A DNA stretch of 64,000 nt, from assembly GCA_963700515.1 (NCBI GenBank), contig CAVOXY010000001.1, forward strand, positions 62,001 through 126,000. The letters are read 5' to 3'. The notes beneath the pieces were generated by a model. The model made no database searches and was not told the DNA's origin. It saw only the letters and a program-made list of their open reading frames with translations. This DNA comes from JAJRVM01 sp963700515 (lineage in GTDB: Bacteria > Planctomycetota > Planctomycetia > Pirellulales > Pirellulaceae). Position numbers and translations under genes: made by a program. Shown in pieces: positions 28,502 to 39,381 of this stretch; position 1 is the first letter of the stretch; every line of letters starts with the position of its first letter.

Positions 28502-30259
28502 CGAATACCTCGCGGCAATCGTGCCTGGTAGTGGGTGTGCAGCAGTTCGTGGGCCTTTTCGGAACCGGGCGCGCCGAGGAAGTCGTCGTAAAGCTCCTCG
28601 ATGGCCGGGTTCTCGTACGACTTGCGGAGCTTCTTGCCGCTGTCGATGCTGTAGAGCGCTTGCGCTCGCTTGCGCAGCAGTTCGGGATCGAGCACCTTCA
28701 GCCCCTCGGGCGGATAGGGCTGACCGCCGCCGCCGATGCAGCCGCCGGGGCAGGCCATCACTTCGATCACCTGGAACTTCTCCTATCCGCGATGACCTTG
28801 TCCAGCAGGACCTTGGCGTTTTGCAGGCCGTTGGCCACCGCCAGGTGGATATTCTTGTCGCCAATGGCCACGTAGGTCTCGCGGAGTCCCTCGACAGCCC
28901 GCACTTCGGTGAATTCGAGCCGATCGGCCGGCTTGCCCGGTGATCAGTTCGCTGGCGGCTCGCAGGGTCGCCTCCATCACGCCGCCGGTGGTGCCGAAGA
29001 TGTCGCCCGCGCCGCTGGCAGTTCCCAGCGGCGCGTCGAACTCGCCGTCTTCGAGACTCGCGAAATGGATGCCGTAGCACTTGATCATCCAGATCAGCTC
29101 GCGCGTGGTCAGGACGGCGTCGGTGTACGGGGTTCCGCCGGGGAGGGCATGTTCCCCGCGCCTGGCCTCGTATTTCTTCGCCACACACGGCATGACCGCG
29201 ACCACGTAGATCTTGGCCGGGTCGATTCCCTTCTTTTCGGCATAGTACGTCTTGGCCAGCGTCGAGAGCATGCTCATCGGCGACTTGCAGGTCGACGCGT
29301 GCGGGATCAAGGCGGGATAGAACTTCTCCATGAAGCTGATCCAGCCGGGCGAACAGGAGGTGATCATCGGCAGAGGGCCGCCGTCGTCAAGGCGGGTCAG
29401 GAACTCGTGGGCTTCCTCGACGATCGTCAGGTCGGCGGCGAAGTCGGTGTCGAAGACGGCGTCGAATCCCAACCGTCTGCAGGGCGGTGACCATCTTGCC
29501 GGTGGCCGGCGTACCCGGTTCCAGAGCCGAACCCTTCGCCGATGGCCGCGCGGATGGACGGGGCGGTCTGCACGACGACGTGCAGCTCGGGATCGGCCAG
29601 CGCCTTCCAGACATCGTCCGTATGGTCCTTTTCCAGGAAGGCGGCCGTGGGGCAGACGTTGATGCACTGGCCGCACTGGATGCAGACCGAGTCGTCCATG
29701 GCTGCCATGTGGGCCGGCCCGACGACGTGTGTTGAAGCCGCGCCCGTGCTGGCTCAGGTTGTTGACGCCCTGGATCTCCGCACAGACGCGGACGCAGCGG
29801 CCGCAGAGGACACATTTCTCGGGATTGCGCACGACCGAGTTGCTCGCGTCGTCGATCGGGAACTGCTTGCGCTCTCCCTCGAAGAGCCGGTCCCGCACAC
29901 CCAGCGAATAGGCCAGATTCTGCAATTCGCAGTTGCCGTCGCGCTCGCAGGTCTGGCAGTCCTTGGAGTGGTTGTCGAGCAGCAGTTCGACGATGTCTCG
30001 CCGCGCCTGGCGGATTTCGGGCGAATTGGTCCGGACGACCATTCCTTCCCAGACCGCCACACTGCACGAGGCCATGTAGAAGCCCATGCCTTCCACCTCG
30101 ACGATGCAGACGCGGCACGAACCGGCCAGACTCAGGTCGGGATGGTAGCAGAGCCGCGGGATCGTGATCCCCAACTGCTCGGCCGCCTCCATGATCGTGG
30201 TACCTGCATCGACGGAGATCTTTGTCGTCGATCGTCAGCGATACGGTCTTTTTGGCCAT
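28498..30259 (-). CDS. [FeFe]-hydrogenase catalytic subunit, HydA/HndD-like (frameshifted)
   Basis: About 585 residues. In order: an N-terminal plant-type [2Fe-2S] domain (CYHPDLSLAGSCRVC), the His-ligated [4Fe-4S] segment (HSKDCQTCERDGNC), two [4Fe-4S] sites (CVLCGRCVRVC; CIQCGQCINVC), and the H-cluster motifs TSCSPGW, MPCVAKKYE and EVMACPGGCIGGGG. A small-subunit-like tail ends the chain. The enzyme makes or oxidises H2 in the cytoplasm. The H-cluster loop carries Ser instead of the usual second Cys of TSCCP, the proton-relay position. About six frameshifts are seen (near 30222, 29735, 29520, 29477, 28935 and 28785), yet all motifs survive. The start at 30259 was chosen from MAKKTVSLTIDDK. 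Confidence 0.85.
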
Positions 30260-30336
30260 GGTCACTTACCGTTTTGATGGGAGGAACCTGCTCGTTGGGC
30301 AGGGCCAAGATACTCCGAGAATCAATGGATGCCTGT

Positions 30337-32517
30337 TTAGTTGCGCAGAACCGCGTCGAAGCGGCAGACCTCCACGCAGCGGCCACATTTGATACATCGC
30401 TCCTGATCGATCACGTGAACCTCGCGCCGGTTGCCGGAGATGCAGCTGACCGGGCAGTTGCGCGCGCAGACGGTGCAGCCCACACACTTCTGCTCGTCGA
30501 TTTCGTAGTGCACCAGCGCCACGCACTTCTTCGCGGGACAGCGTTTCTCCTGCACGTGGGCGAGGTACTCGTCGCGATAATGGTTCAGCGTGCTCAACAC
30601 GGGGTTCGGTGCCGCTCGGCCCAGTCCGCAGAGCGACGATTTCTTCACGAGCTTGGCAAGCCGTTCGAGCAGGTCGAGGTCCTCGACGGTCCCGTGTCCG
30701 CCGGTGATCCGCTCGAGGATTTCCAGCATGCGCGTCGTTCCTTCGCGGCAGGGCGTACATTTGCCGCACGACTCGTCCTGCGAGAAGGTCATGAAGAACT
30801 TGGCCATGTCGACCATGCAATCGTCCTCGTCGAGGACGATCATGCCGCCGCTGCCCATGATCGAGCCGACCTTGGTCAGCGAGTCGAAGTCGATCGGAAG
30901 GTCGAGCATGTGGGCGGGAATGCAGCCGCCGGCCGGTCCGCCCGTCTGAACGGCCTTGAGCTTCTTGCCGCCGACCACGCCGCCGCCGATCTCTTCGACC
31001 AACTCGCGCAGCGTCGTTCCCATGGGCACCTCGACCAGTCCCGTATGTTTGATCTTGCCGGCCAGGGCGAAGACCTTCGTACCGCCGCTCGCCTGCGTGC
31101 CGATTTGGCTGAACCATCGGCGCCGTAGTTGATGATGGCCGTGATGTTGGCGAAGGTCTCGACGTTGTTGATGACGGTCGGCTTGCCCCACAGGCCGCTC
31201 TCGGTCGGATAGGGGGGGCGAATCCGAGGCTGCCCGCGTTCGCCTTCGATCGAATGGATCAGGGCCGTCTCCTCGCCGCACACGAAGGCTCCGGCGCCCA
31301 GCCGGATCTCCAGGTCGAAGTCGAACCCGGAGCCGAGAATGTCCTTGCCCAGAATCCCGTGCTGCGCGGCATTGGCCGATGGCGTTCTGAATCCGCTCGA
31401 TCGCCAACGGATACTCGGCCCGCACGTAGAAGAAGCCGCGCGACGCGCCGATCGCGTATCCGCCGATGATCATCCCCTCGACCACGTTGAACGGGTCGGA
31501 TTCGAGCATGCTGCGGTCCATGAACGCGCCGGGGTCACCTTCGTCGGCGTTGCAGATGATGTAGCGAGTTTTCTCCGCCGCCCGCGCTCCCATGGCCCAC
31601 TTCTCGCCCGTCGGGTATCCGCCGCCGCCACGGCCGCGCAGCTTCGACTGCCTGACCTGCTCGATCACCCAGTTCGGATCCCCCTTCTCCAGCACGTTGG
31701 CCAGGGCCTGGAAGCCCCGATAGTGAAAGTACTCGGCGATACTTCCCGGGTCGACCACACCGTTGTGCCGCAGGACCACGCGCGTCTGCCGATTGAAGAA
31801 CGCGACGTCGCCGTAGATCTCGAAGAACTTCCGCCCGATCGTCTTGCCCCCCACCTGCAGCCGCGTAACCACCTGTCCGCCTCGGATGTGATTGGTCAAC
31901 GACCTCCTCCAAGTCCTTCACCGAACAGACTCGATACAAAACCTTGTCCGGCTTGACCAGGATGTGGGAGCACGTTTTTTCCGTGTCGGCACTGCAGGCG
32001 CCAAAGCAGCTTGCTCGAGCAATGTTCACCTGTTCCAGGTCTACGCCGTGTTTCCTCAGCAGCCCGGGCAGTGCCGACTCCAGGCTCGCACCTTCCTGCC
32101 AACCGCAGCGGTGGCTTCCACAGCAGAGAATTTCGAATGTGTATATCCGCTCGACCGGCCCATCGAGTACGCGCGTCAACACGGGTTGGCTGTTCTGAAT
32201 GTGGCTCGTGAATACCTGATGCACCAATTCGCGGTCGACGCGCTCATACTTCACGGGGATCTTACCCGGCACAAACACGCCCACAATCGGCTCCCGGCTG
32301 CAGCGTCCGGTGCAGCCAGTCTGATGGAGCACGATATCATCGCGGCCAGAGGCGACGATATGCTTGCGAAACTCCTCCATCACGACCCTGGAGCCGGCCG
32401 CGTGTTCACAGGTCGCCGACCCGACCTGAATCACAATCGGATCCCGGGCGAGTCGTTCCCGCCGACTGGCTTCGGCCTGATTCGCCAGCTCCTCGAAGCG
32501 CTGCTGTATGGTTCCCA
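30337..32517 (-). CDS. NuoF/HydB-like NAD(P)H-binding hydrogenase subunit with two N-terminal ferredoxin domains (frameshifted)
   Basis: About 725 residues. Two thioredoxin-like [2Fe-2S] domains come first: one with TGCTGRCS but only three obvious Cys, and one with LCCGSHRCGW and ASCFGACSADTEKTC. The NuoF core follows: GRGGGGYPTGEKW, CNADEGDPGAFMDR (FMN/NAD site), GAGAFVCGEETALI and SCGKCTPCREGT...LCGLG (the [4Fe-4S] site). The C-terminus has a 2x[4Fe-4S] ferredoxin (CVGCTVCARNCPVSC; CIKCGRCVEVC). Its closest known layout is HydB of trimeric electron-bifurcating hydrogenases. Frameshifts lie near 31895, 31375 and 31100. The start is uncertain: a GTG at 32517 is used, and an ATG at 32638 is possible. 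Confidence 0.82.
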
Positions 32518-32665
32518 CGAGTCGACCCCGGATTGCGTGATTTGCCTTGGAAGAAGTGTCACACTGACCGCGCCATTTCAACAGATCTTCAGCAATCTGA
32601 ATAGACCTTTTGCCAGCCAATCGGTATAAGGCCCCCATCCAGACGTCACGGAGGGACTTTTTTGT

Positions 32666-33649
32666 ATGCTCAGACAACTGCTGCTTGCCACCCTTCTGGT
32701 GGCAGCGACTGCGGTAATCGCCTTGCCGCAAAATAACAGCCCGAGCACTGCCGTCTTGCCTGCTACCCGCTTCGCCGCTGAATCGGTGCCGCTCCCCACC
32801 GACCAGCAAACGGAGTGGGCGGTTGAGCCTTCTGCACCGACCGAAGACCCGGCCGACGTGGCACGGTGGCTGCGGCCGCAGTGGAGTTTAGTGGCGGAAT
32901 GGGAGCCTCCCGTGGATGGGATTGAGGTCGTCAACTGGGATGTCCGAGTCACGGTACCAACCTACCCCTTTCTGGGGCCGCCGCCGCCGTTTTTGTCCCT
33001 GGGTTTTTCGTATACGGACCTGATGGCACCTGACGAACTGGATATGCCACCGTCGCTTTATGAATTCTCGCTGGGAGCCGCCTGGATGCGGCGCCTCAAC
33101 GATCGTTGGATGTTGCGGCTGATGATCAACGCCGCACTGGCCACAGACTTGAACAATACCGGTGAGGATGCTTGGCAGTTGCGGGGCGGGATCTTCGCCA
33201 TGTACAACTACCACCCTGACCTGCAGCTACTTTTTGGAGCGGTCGCCAGCGGTCGAGCGGATCTGCCCGTGCTGCCGGGCTTGGGCGTCCTCTGGCGGCC
33301 CACTGACTGCTGGGATGTAAACCTGATCATGCCGCGCCCGCGCGTTTCCTATCGGATTCTGAATTACGGCGACCGTCAACACTGGATTTTCGTGGGGGGC
33401 GGATTGAGTGGCGGCACGTGGGCGTTTGAAGTGAACGGGATCGACGACAAGATCACTTATCGTGAGTGGCGCACGGGGATCGGCTGGGAGTTCGGACCTC
33501 CCAAGACCTTTCCGCCGGTACCGGGCGGGGGACTGCAGTTCGAAACCGAACTCGGGTACGTGTTCGGACGCACTTTTGAGTTCGATACGCGTGCGGACGA
33601 AATCGACGTGTCCGACACACTCGTGTTGCGCATGGGAGTTCGCTTCTGA
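32666..33649 (+). CDS. DUF6268-like outer-membrane beta-barrel protein
   Basis: 327 residues with a signal peptide (MLRQLLLATLLVAATAVIALPQ), a proline-rich linker, then amphipathic beta strands in pairs (LYEFSLGAAWMRRLNDRWMLRLMINAAL, QLLFGAVASGRADLPVLPGLGVLWRP). The chain ends LVLRMGVRF, a barrel-type C-terminal aromatic residue. This matches the planctomycete DUF6268 proteins, thought to sit in the outer membrane; the function is unknown. GGAGGG lies 9 nt before the ATG. It is divergent from the hydrogenase operon with 148 nt between the chosen starts. Confidence 0.7.
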   Translation: MLRQLLLATLLVAATAVIALPQNNSPSTAVLPATRFAAESVPLPTDQQTEWAVEPSAPTEDPADVARWLRPQWSLVAEWEPPVDGIEVVNWDVRVTVPTYPFLGPPPPFLSLGFSYTDLMAPDELDMPPSLYEFSLGAAWMRRLNDRWMLRLMINAALATDLNNTGEDAWQLRGGIFAMYNYHPDLQLLFGAVASGRADLPVLPGLGVLWRPTDCWDVNLIMPRPRVSYRILNYGDRQHWIFVGGGLSGGTWAFEVNGIDDKITYREWRTGIGWEFGPPKTFPPVPGGGLQFETELGYVFGRTFEFDTRADEIDVSDTLVLRMGVRF

Positions 33650-33700
33650 GAAGTGCACGAGCGAAAGCCGTGAAGCCGCGGGAAACGAGGTGCGATCCCT

Positions 33701-33976
33701 CTATTCCTCGCTTTCGATAGGTGTGTTGCTGCCACGAAATCGGTGTGGAGCGCGAGCGAGACGCTGCTCGATTTCGTGCAGGATGTCGCGCACTTCACCC
33801 AGATCACTCTCCGAGAGGTACTGGGAAAGCTGTTTGAGAATTATTGATAGATCTGGTTCGAACGCGCGCATGAGCATGGCGACGTCGTGTTCATAAAGTT
33901 CGACGCGGTCAAACTCAGCCTGATGGAAGTGATGATAACTCCCGGCATCGACCCGACTCCAGTCGTGAATCGGCAT
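33701..33976 (-). CDS. small protein with DUF4058-type N-terminus
   Basis: 91 residues. The start MPIHDWSRVDAGSYHHFHQ is the hallmark N-terminus of DUF4058 proteins. The rest (a helical segment AEFDRVELYEHDVAMLMRAF... and DLGEVRDILHEIEQRLA) does not match the usual 250-residue DUF4058 body. It may be a chimera of a truncated DUF4058 start and another small helical protein. GGGGGAA precedes the ATG at 33976. Function unknown. Confidence 0.55.
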   Translation of the reverse strand: MPIHDWSRVDAGSYHHFHQAEFDRVELYEHDVAMLMRAFEPDLSIILKQLSQYLSESDLGEVRDILHEIEQRLARAPHRFRGSNTPIESEE

Positions 33977-34251
33977 GACGCATTCCCCCAGGCAGCAGTC
34001 TCCAGCAGGCTCATTCCACCGTTGCCTGTATTGTACCATTGTCATCCCGGCCTGGTCAGGGCCACCGGTGTTCCGTGCGTCGCTGACGCCGCCGGGCTGC
34101 ATCGTACTTACGCTCGCCTTCGCGACGGAACGACTACCTGCGGATCGCGAGAGTGGCGAACCGGGGACGAGGAGTGGTAGAATGACGACGTCTGGTAGTG
34201 GAGTGGCACCAAAGCGTGGGAAAACAAATCTGCAAGTCTGGAGGCCCGGCC

Positions 34252-35348
34252 ATGGACCATCGCTGTTCGCGCAGGAGTTTCATCGGAGCGGCCGTGGGAG
34301 CGTCGATGTCGGGCGCACTGCTGTTTGCCCGACAACCGCCTGCAGCAGGGGCACAAGGTATCGAGACGCCGGGCGAGCCTCCCGATTCAACCGGTCGAAA
34401 ATCTGTCGTGTCGCTGATCAGCGGTGAGAACCGTCGCAGAACATCTGCGAGTCGTTGGTAGCGATCGAGGATCAGATCCTACCCACGCTCATGAAGAAGA
34501 AGTGCGTGGTGATCAAGCCGAACATCGTCAGCGCACAGAAGCAATTGGCATCAACCCATGTGGATACGCTCCACGGCATACTCGATTTCCTGGGGCCTCG
34601 ATTCAAAGGTCCTGTGGTCATCGCCGAATCCTCCGCTGGATACACGACCGAAGGGTACGACAACTTTGGCTACCATCAGGTAATATCCGAGCATAAGCCG
34701 CTGGAAGTGAGCCTGGTCGATTTGAATGAGGAAGGAAAGTACGAGACCCATACGATACTTGATGGCGATTTGCACGCCGTCCCCGTTCGACTGGCCGCTC
34801 GGCTGCTCGACCCCGAGGCGTTCATTATCTGTTCCGCCATGCTCAAGACGCACAATACGGTGGTCGCCACGTTGTCGCTCAAGAACATGGCCCTGGGCGC
34901 ACCGCTGCACAGTGCTCGCAAGGAAGGGAGCCGCTGGAACGACAAACGCCTCTACCACGGTGGCGTGCGACAGACCCACGTCGACATCATGATGACAGCC
35001 CAGCGTCTGCAGCCATTCTGGGCGCAGACCGTGATCGATGGCTACGAGGGCATGGAAGGCAACGGGCCCACCGAGGGGGCCCTGGTGCCGTCGCGGATCG
35101 CGATCAGTTCGACCGATTACGTGGCCGCCGATCGCGTCGGTATCGAGGCCATGGGCATCGACGCATCCTGGGTCGGGTACCTGCAGTTTTGCGGGCAAGC
35201 TGGCCTGGGCCAGAGTGACTTGTCAAAAATCGACATTCAAGGCGCGAAGCTTACCGATGTGATCAGGAAATACAAGCTGCACGACGACATCCAACGCGAG
35301 TTGCGGTGGAGGGGTCCGATGAAAGAGGTGCCCGAGAAACTCGGCTGA
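34252..35348 (+). CDS. DUF362 family protein with Tat signal (frameshifted)
   Basis: About 365 residues. ATG 34252 has GGAGG 8 nt upstream. CSRRSFIGAAVGASMSGALLF is a twin-arginine signal, so the protein is probably exported folded. The body matches DUF362: VVIKPNIVSAQ, a VIAESSAGYTTEGYDNFGY strand, ICSAMLKTHNTVVATLSLKNMALG and YVAADRVGIEAMGID. DUF362 proteins often carry an Fe-S or other cofactor, but no Cys cluster is evident here. One frameshift lies near 34437 (RRQNICESLVAIEDQ continues in another frame). Confidence 0.78.
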
Positions 35349-35431
35349 TCTTTTCTCCTCCAACACTGCCGCACAACGGCCTCAACGTCCCCAGGGGCAG
35401 TCGCGGATAATACGTAGGAGAGAGAGTCAAC

Positions 35432-37501
35432 ATGAAGGCGCACGTTACTGTCTGCGTACTCGGACTCTGCGGTACCTGTCTTGCGACAACTGTCGCTTTC
35501 GCGCAAGCGCCCATACAAGACAAGACGCTGGTCGCTTGGGTGCGGTTGGACAATCTCGATCAGACCGGTTCCGGGGTACTGTCGATCCAGGATGGCGACG
35601 AGTTCGACTCGATCACTTTTGGCGAGCGGGCCCCACGACGCTGGATGGCGGGGAGCCACATGTTCCGCCGCACGCAGAGCGAGGACGGCCAAAGCTCACT
35701 CGTCCCGGAGACCGCCGAGGTGAAGGAGTGGCGGCAAATCGCGGTCGTCTATCGCGGACGGCAGATCGAGATTTTCCGCGACGGCCAGTGCTACGCTTCG
35801 TATGAAGCGCCACAACAGCAGACCTATTCGTCCAAGTGCGACCTCTATCTTGGCCTCCGGTGCGTCTTTGGACAGACCCGTTATGGCTTTTTGCAGGGAG
35901 CCCTTGACGAAGCACGCATCTACAACCTGGCTCTCGATGGCGAGACCATTGCAGAGCTTAAGCCCGGAATCCTGGCAGAACCAAAGCCCTTTGGGTGCTG
36001 GACATTCGACGATGGTGTGGCCCAGGACCTGATGGGCCAGTACCCGACCACGCAGTTGATCGGTACGGCAAAAGTCAAGGGTGGTGCGTTGGTGCTCGAC
36101 GGCCAAGGGTTCGCGCTGGTTTCCAACCGCTTACCCACAGACTATCGCCCCCCCACGGTCCAGGCTGGTTTCTACACTCCGCCTCATCGCGTGGGGGAGA
36201 TGTGGGATACGTGGCTCTACTGGCACGACGGGGTGTACCACATGTATTACATCGCCGGGCCGGGCGGCCAATGGGATGCCCATGAAATCGCCGTTTCTCC
36301 AGATGGTGTCCATTGGGAGTACTCTGGCGTGGCCGTTAAACCGCGACCTCAAACCACGTGGATTGGCACCGGGCATGTGTGGCAATCGCCCGCCACTGAG
36401 CAGCACGAGTTGTGGATTCTCAACTATTCCGAATGGGTAGGCGACAAACAGGATATCATGTTCGCCACTTCACCCGATCTGTTGCAGTGGACCAAGGTCG
36501 ACGAGCGCTTCCGATTCGTCCAGGACACACGCTGGTACAAGGCCAAGGGACGCTGGGATTGCATCGATGCCATCGATGGAGGTGACGGTTACCTGTACGG
36601 TTATTTCACCGCCGATCCGGACCCCGCCAAAGTCGATTATCCACATTGCGGCTTCGGGTTCGCCCGCAGCAAGGATGGCATTCGTTGGGAAGCGCTGCCG
36701 CCGGTGAAGGGCGACATGAATGGTGAATTCGGGGGCATTCAGCAGATCGGAGACCGGTACTACATCACGATGAGCGAAGGGCGGGTGGGGATAGGAGACA
36801 GTCCCCAGGGCCCGTTCTGGGGACAGAAGAAGAACCACAATATCTATGGTGGCGACATCTACTTCCCGCGGTTCTTCCACACCGCACCAGGTGGGCCCTT
36901 GATGAACCATTTCTATAAGGACGGCCCCGTCTATGCCGCGCCACTGAAGGCCATCGACATCGATCACCAAGGGGTGATGCGGTTGCGCTGGTGGCCCGGC
37001 AACGACCGGTTGAAGGCCGCCAGAGTCCCCGTCAAGATGCTCTCCTCCACTGGGCTCTCCTCCACTGGTCCAGTCCAGTGGCTCGAGGGGAAGATCGACG
37101 TCAATCACACCACCGTGATGGAAGGGACGGTACGTATCCCCGATCGCGAACTGGCTGATCCGATCCTGTGTGGACTTGTCATCAATCAAGGGAATGACAT
37201 TGCCGAGTGCCTTGCCTTTGATCAAACTCAAACACTGTTGGGAGACATTCAACTCGATGCTGCACCGATCAAGCTGAGCGTCCGGCAAAGGATCGATCGC
37301 GATATCGACTTCGGCCGCGAGCAGAGATTTCGAATCGTATTGAACCGCGACATGATGGAAGTCTATGTCAATGACTATCTCACCATCTTGGCTCGCGTCC
37401 GCAACACCGGCCACCTCGGACTGTTAACCGGTGACGATGCGTGCAAATTTGAGACGATTCAGATATGGTGCAGCGGCACGCCCACACGAAACCTACCTTG
37501 A
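35432..37501 (+). CDS. secreted LamG plus GH43/GH32-like propeller glycosidase
   Basis: 689 residues, intact. It has a signal peptide, then a LamG-type sandwich (about residues 30-190, ending ALDEARIYNLAL). A five-bladed propeller of the GH43/GH32 kind follows, with WLYWHDGVYHMYYIAGPGGQWDAHEIAVSPDGVHWEY, WIGTGHVWQSP, DGGDGYLYGYFT and GFARSKDGIRWEALPPV. A C-terminal sandwich (FRIVLNRDMMEVYVNDYL) ends the chain, as in GH32. The substrate is probably a plant or algal polysaccharide, but the family cannot be fixed. It is the second LamG-propeller enzyme in the window. Confidence 0.72.
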   Translation: MKAHVTVCVLGLCGTCLATTVAFAQAPIQDKTLVAWVRLDNLDQTGSGVLSIQDGDEFDSITFGERAPRRWMAGSHMFRRTQSEDGQSSLVPETAEVKEWRQIAVVYRGRQIEIFRDGQCYASYEAPQQQTYSSKCDLYLGLRCVFGQTRYGFLQGALDEARIYNLALDGETIAELKPGILAEPKPFGCWTFDDGVAQDLMGQYPTTQLIGTAKVKGGALVLDGQGFALVSNRLPTDYRPPTVQAGFYTPPHRVGEMWDTWLYWHDGVYHMYYIAGPGGQWDAHEIAVSPDGVHWEYSGVAVKPRPQTTWIGTGHVWQSPATEQHELWILNYSEWVGDKQDIMFATSPDLLQWTKVDERFRFVQDTRWYKAKGRWDCIDAIDGGDGYLYGYFTADPDPAKVDYPHCGFGFARSKDGIRWEALPPVKGDMNGEFGGIQQIGDRYYITMSEGRVGIGDSPQGPFWGQKKNHNIYGGDIYFPRFFHTAPGGPLMNHFYKDGPVYAAPLKAIDIDHQGVMRLRWWPGNDRLKAARVPVKMLSSTGLSSTGPVQWLEGKIDVNHTTVMEGTVRIPDRELADPILCGLVINQGNDIAECLAFDQTQTLLGDIQLDAAPIKLSVRQRIDRDIDFGREQRFRIVLNRDMMEVYVNDYLTILARVRNTGHLGLLTGDDACKFETIQIWCSGTPTRNLP

Positions 37502-37661
37502 AAGAGCGCGAACGCCACGGTTCTCCTGACCCAGAAACGTCCGGAGTCTCATGGTGATTCTCCTTCGAGTTCCGCAGATTATTCCCGCTGCCATATTCTT
37601 CGAATAAGGTGCAGGCGACGTTCGAGAGTGCGGGTGACTCGCAAAACGGCACCTAGCGGGA

Positions 37662-39087
37662 TCACGGGGCTGCGCGTCGGAGACGGAGGACGACATCGCC
37701 CGCTAGCGGCGGCGTAAACCGGGTGGCCGCCTCGCCGCCGGATGCGGTCGCGGCTGGATGAAACTGGCCGGTGCGTGGATCGTACCAGCGGACTTCCAGC
37801 ATCGCGTTTCGAGCTGCTGACAGGTCGACCGTGAAGGGTCCGCCAGCCGCCGAATAGACCACGTACTCGTGACCCACTCGCGCCAGGCAGACGCCCGTGC
37901 TGGCCAATTTGCCTTGCGGTTCCATTTCCCAGAACCGCACATCACCTTGATTGAAAAAGCGAGCGCAGTGCCCGGCCACATCGTAGGCACGATCGCGGGC
38001 GGTGTCCTTGTTAGCCATGGCCGTACGGTGATCCCAGCCGAAACTCGGATCGTTCTGATTCACCCAACCGGCACCGGCCAACGCCGTTTCCCAGACGCTA
38101 TGGCGGACGACGTTCAAGGAGGGCGTTTCACCGTCGAATTCCGGCACCGGCTCACTGTACAGATAGGGTTTGGACGGCGACTTGTGGAAACCTCGTGCGA
38201 ACACCGGGAAATGTCCCACCCAGCCTTTCGGATGCAGCGTGATGAGATCCAGCTGGGAATCGGCGTGAGGGTCATCGGCGGCAATGTGATCCGAGTTGGA
38301 CAGCAAGAGATTACTGCACCGGCTGCGGAAGAAAGCCAGAAAATGCTGCTCGTGACGTTGACGTTGTGTACGGTCGTACCATTCGCCCTCGTTGAACATC
38401 TCGTACACCACATTCGAATACGCGGCCAACTCAGCGATCAACCGTGCACACAATCGTTCCTGGAAATACTGGTTCTGCTCTCGCCAGTTCCAGGCCGGGT
38501 CAAACAGTTCTGGCATTTCGCGGTCGAAGTCGGCCAACTCCACATAGGCGCGTTTGTCAGCCAACGGACCGTTTCCCAGAGCCCGATTGAAGGGATGGCC
38601 ATCAAAACATGTTTTGGGCCAGCCGTCGTGGACGGTGATCAACACCACGATCTCCTTTGACTCCGCGTACGACACCAATTCGCGGAGCCGCCTGAAGAAA
38701 ACCGGATTGAGCTGCCGCAAGTCGAAGCTGCGCTGGTCTGGAGATACCGGCCCACGGCCATAATTCTGGCGCGTCGTAGCCGATACGGGCGTCTCGGCGC
38801 TGTAGCTGGGCGTTGGTCCCTTTGTAGGCCCAGAGCATCAGCAGATTGATCCCCCGCGCGGCCAACGCGTCCACGTAACCCCGCTGATCGAAGTTCGCAC
38901 CGGACTCCATCCAGCCCTGAGTGACCGAATCGCCGATCAAGAGCCGCGGTTTCCCTTTCCACACGAGATAGTGCCCCGCCTGACTCCCCGACTGCAACAC
39001 CGTCATCTGGTCAGACGCCAGCAGCGGTAGGGAGGCCAGCCACAGACAGACAAGGCCAGCAGCGGCACGTTTTGGCCAGTGGATCAT
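37662..39087 (-). CDS. secreted DUF4038-like TIM-barrel glycoside hydrolase (frameshifted)
   Basis: About 475 residues. ATG 39087 has AGGAGG 8 nt upstream, then a signal peptide. The barrel includes LVWKGKPRLLIGDSVTQGW, RGINLLMLWAYKG, IVVLITVHDGWPKTCFDGHPFN and NVVYEMFNEGEWYD, where the Asn-Glu pair fits a clan-A acid/base residue. SKPYLYSEPVPEF may hold the nucleophile Glu. The C-terminal domain (GVCLARVGHEYVVYSAAGGPFTVDL...VRWYDPRTGQF) is the putative collagen-binding-like domain common in DUF4038 hydrolases. One frameshift lies near 38730. Confidence 0.72.
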
Positions 39088-39381
39088 CTTTCGGCCTCCT
39101 GTCGGCGCCGTGCCGCAACAGCGTGCCACGCCGACGGCGCAGAAAACGGGATTGGTATGGGGCGATAATGACTCGGACCACGCCGGGCGAACGACTCGCC
39201 GCCGTTCAGTTTGATAAACTGCAAGTGAACGCACAACTGTATCGGTTTGTATCGTTTCTCGCCTGCGCTCCCAAAGTGCCTTGCCGGGTGAGCGAATACG
39301 GAAGAAACTCAAGGCTATGGAGCACAAACCCTTGATTCCCAGGGCTTTCGAAAAGCTGCTCACGCCGGCTCGAATTTCTTC

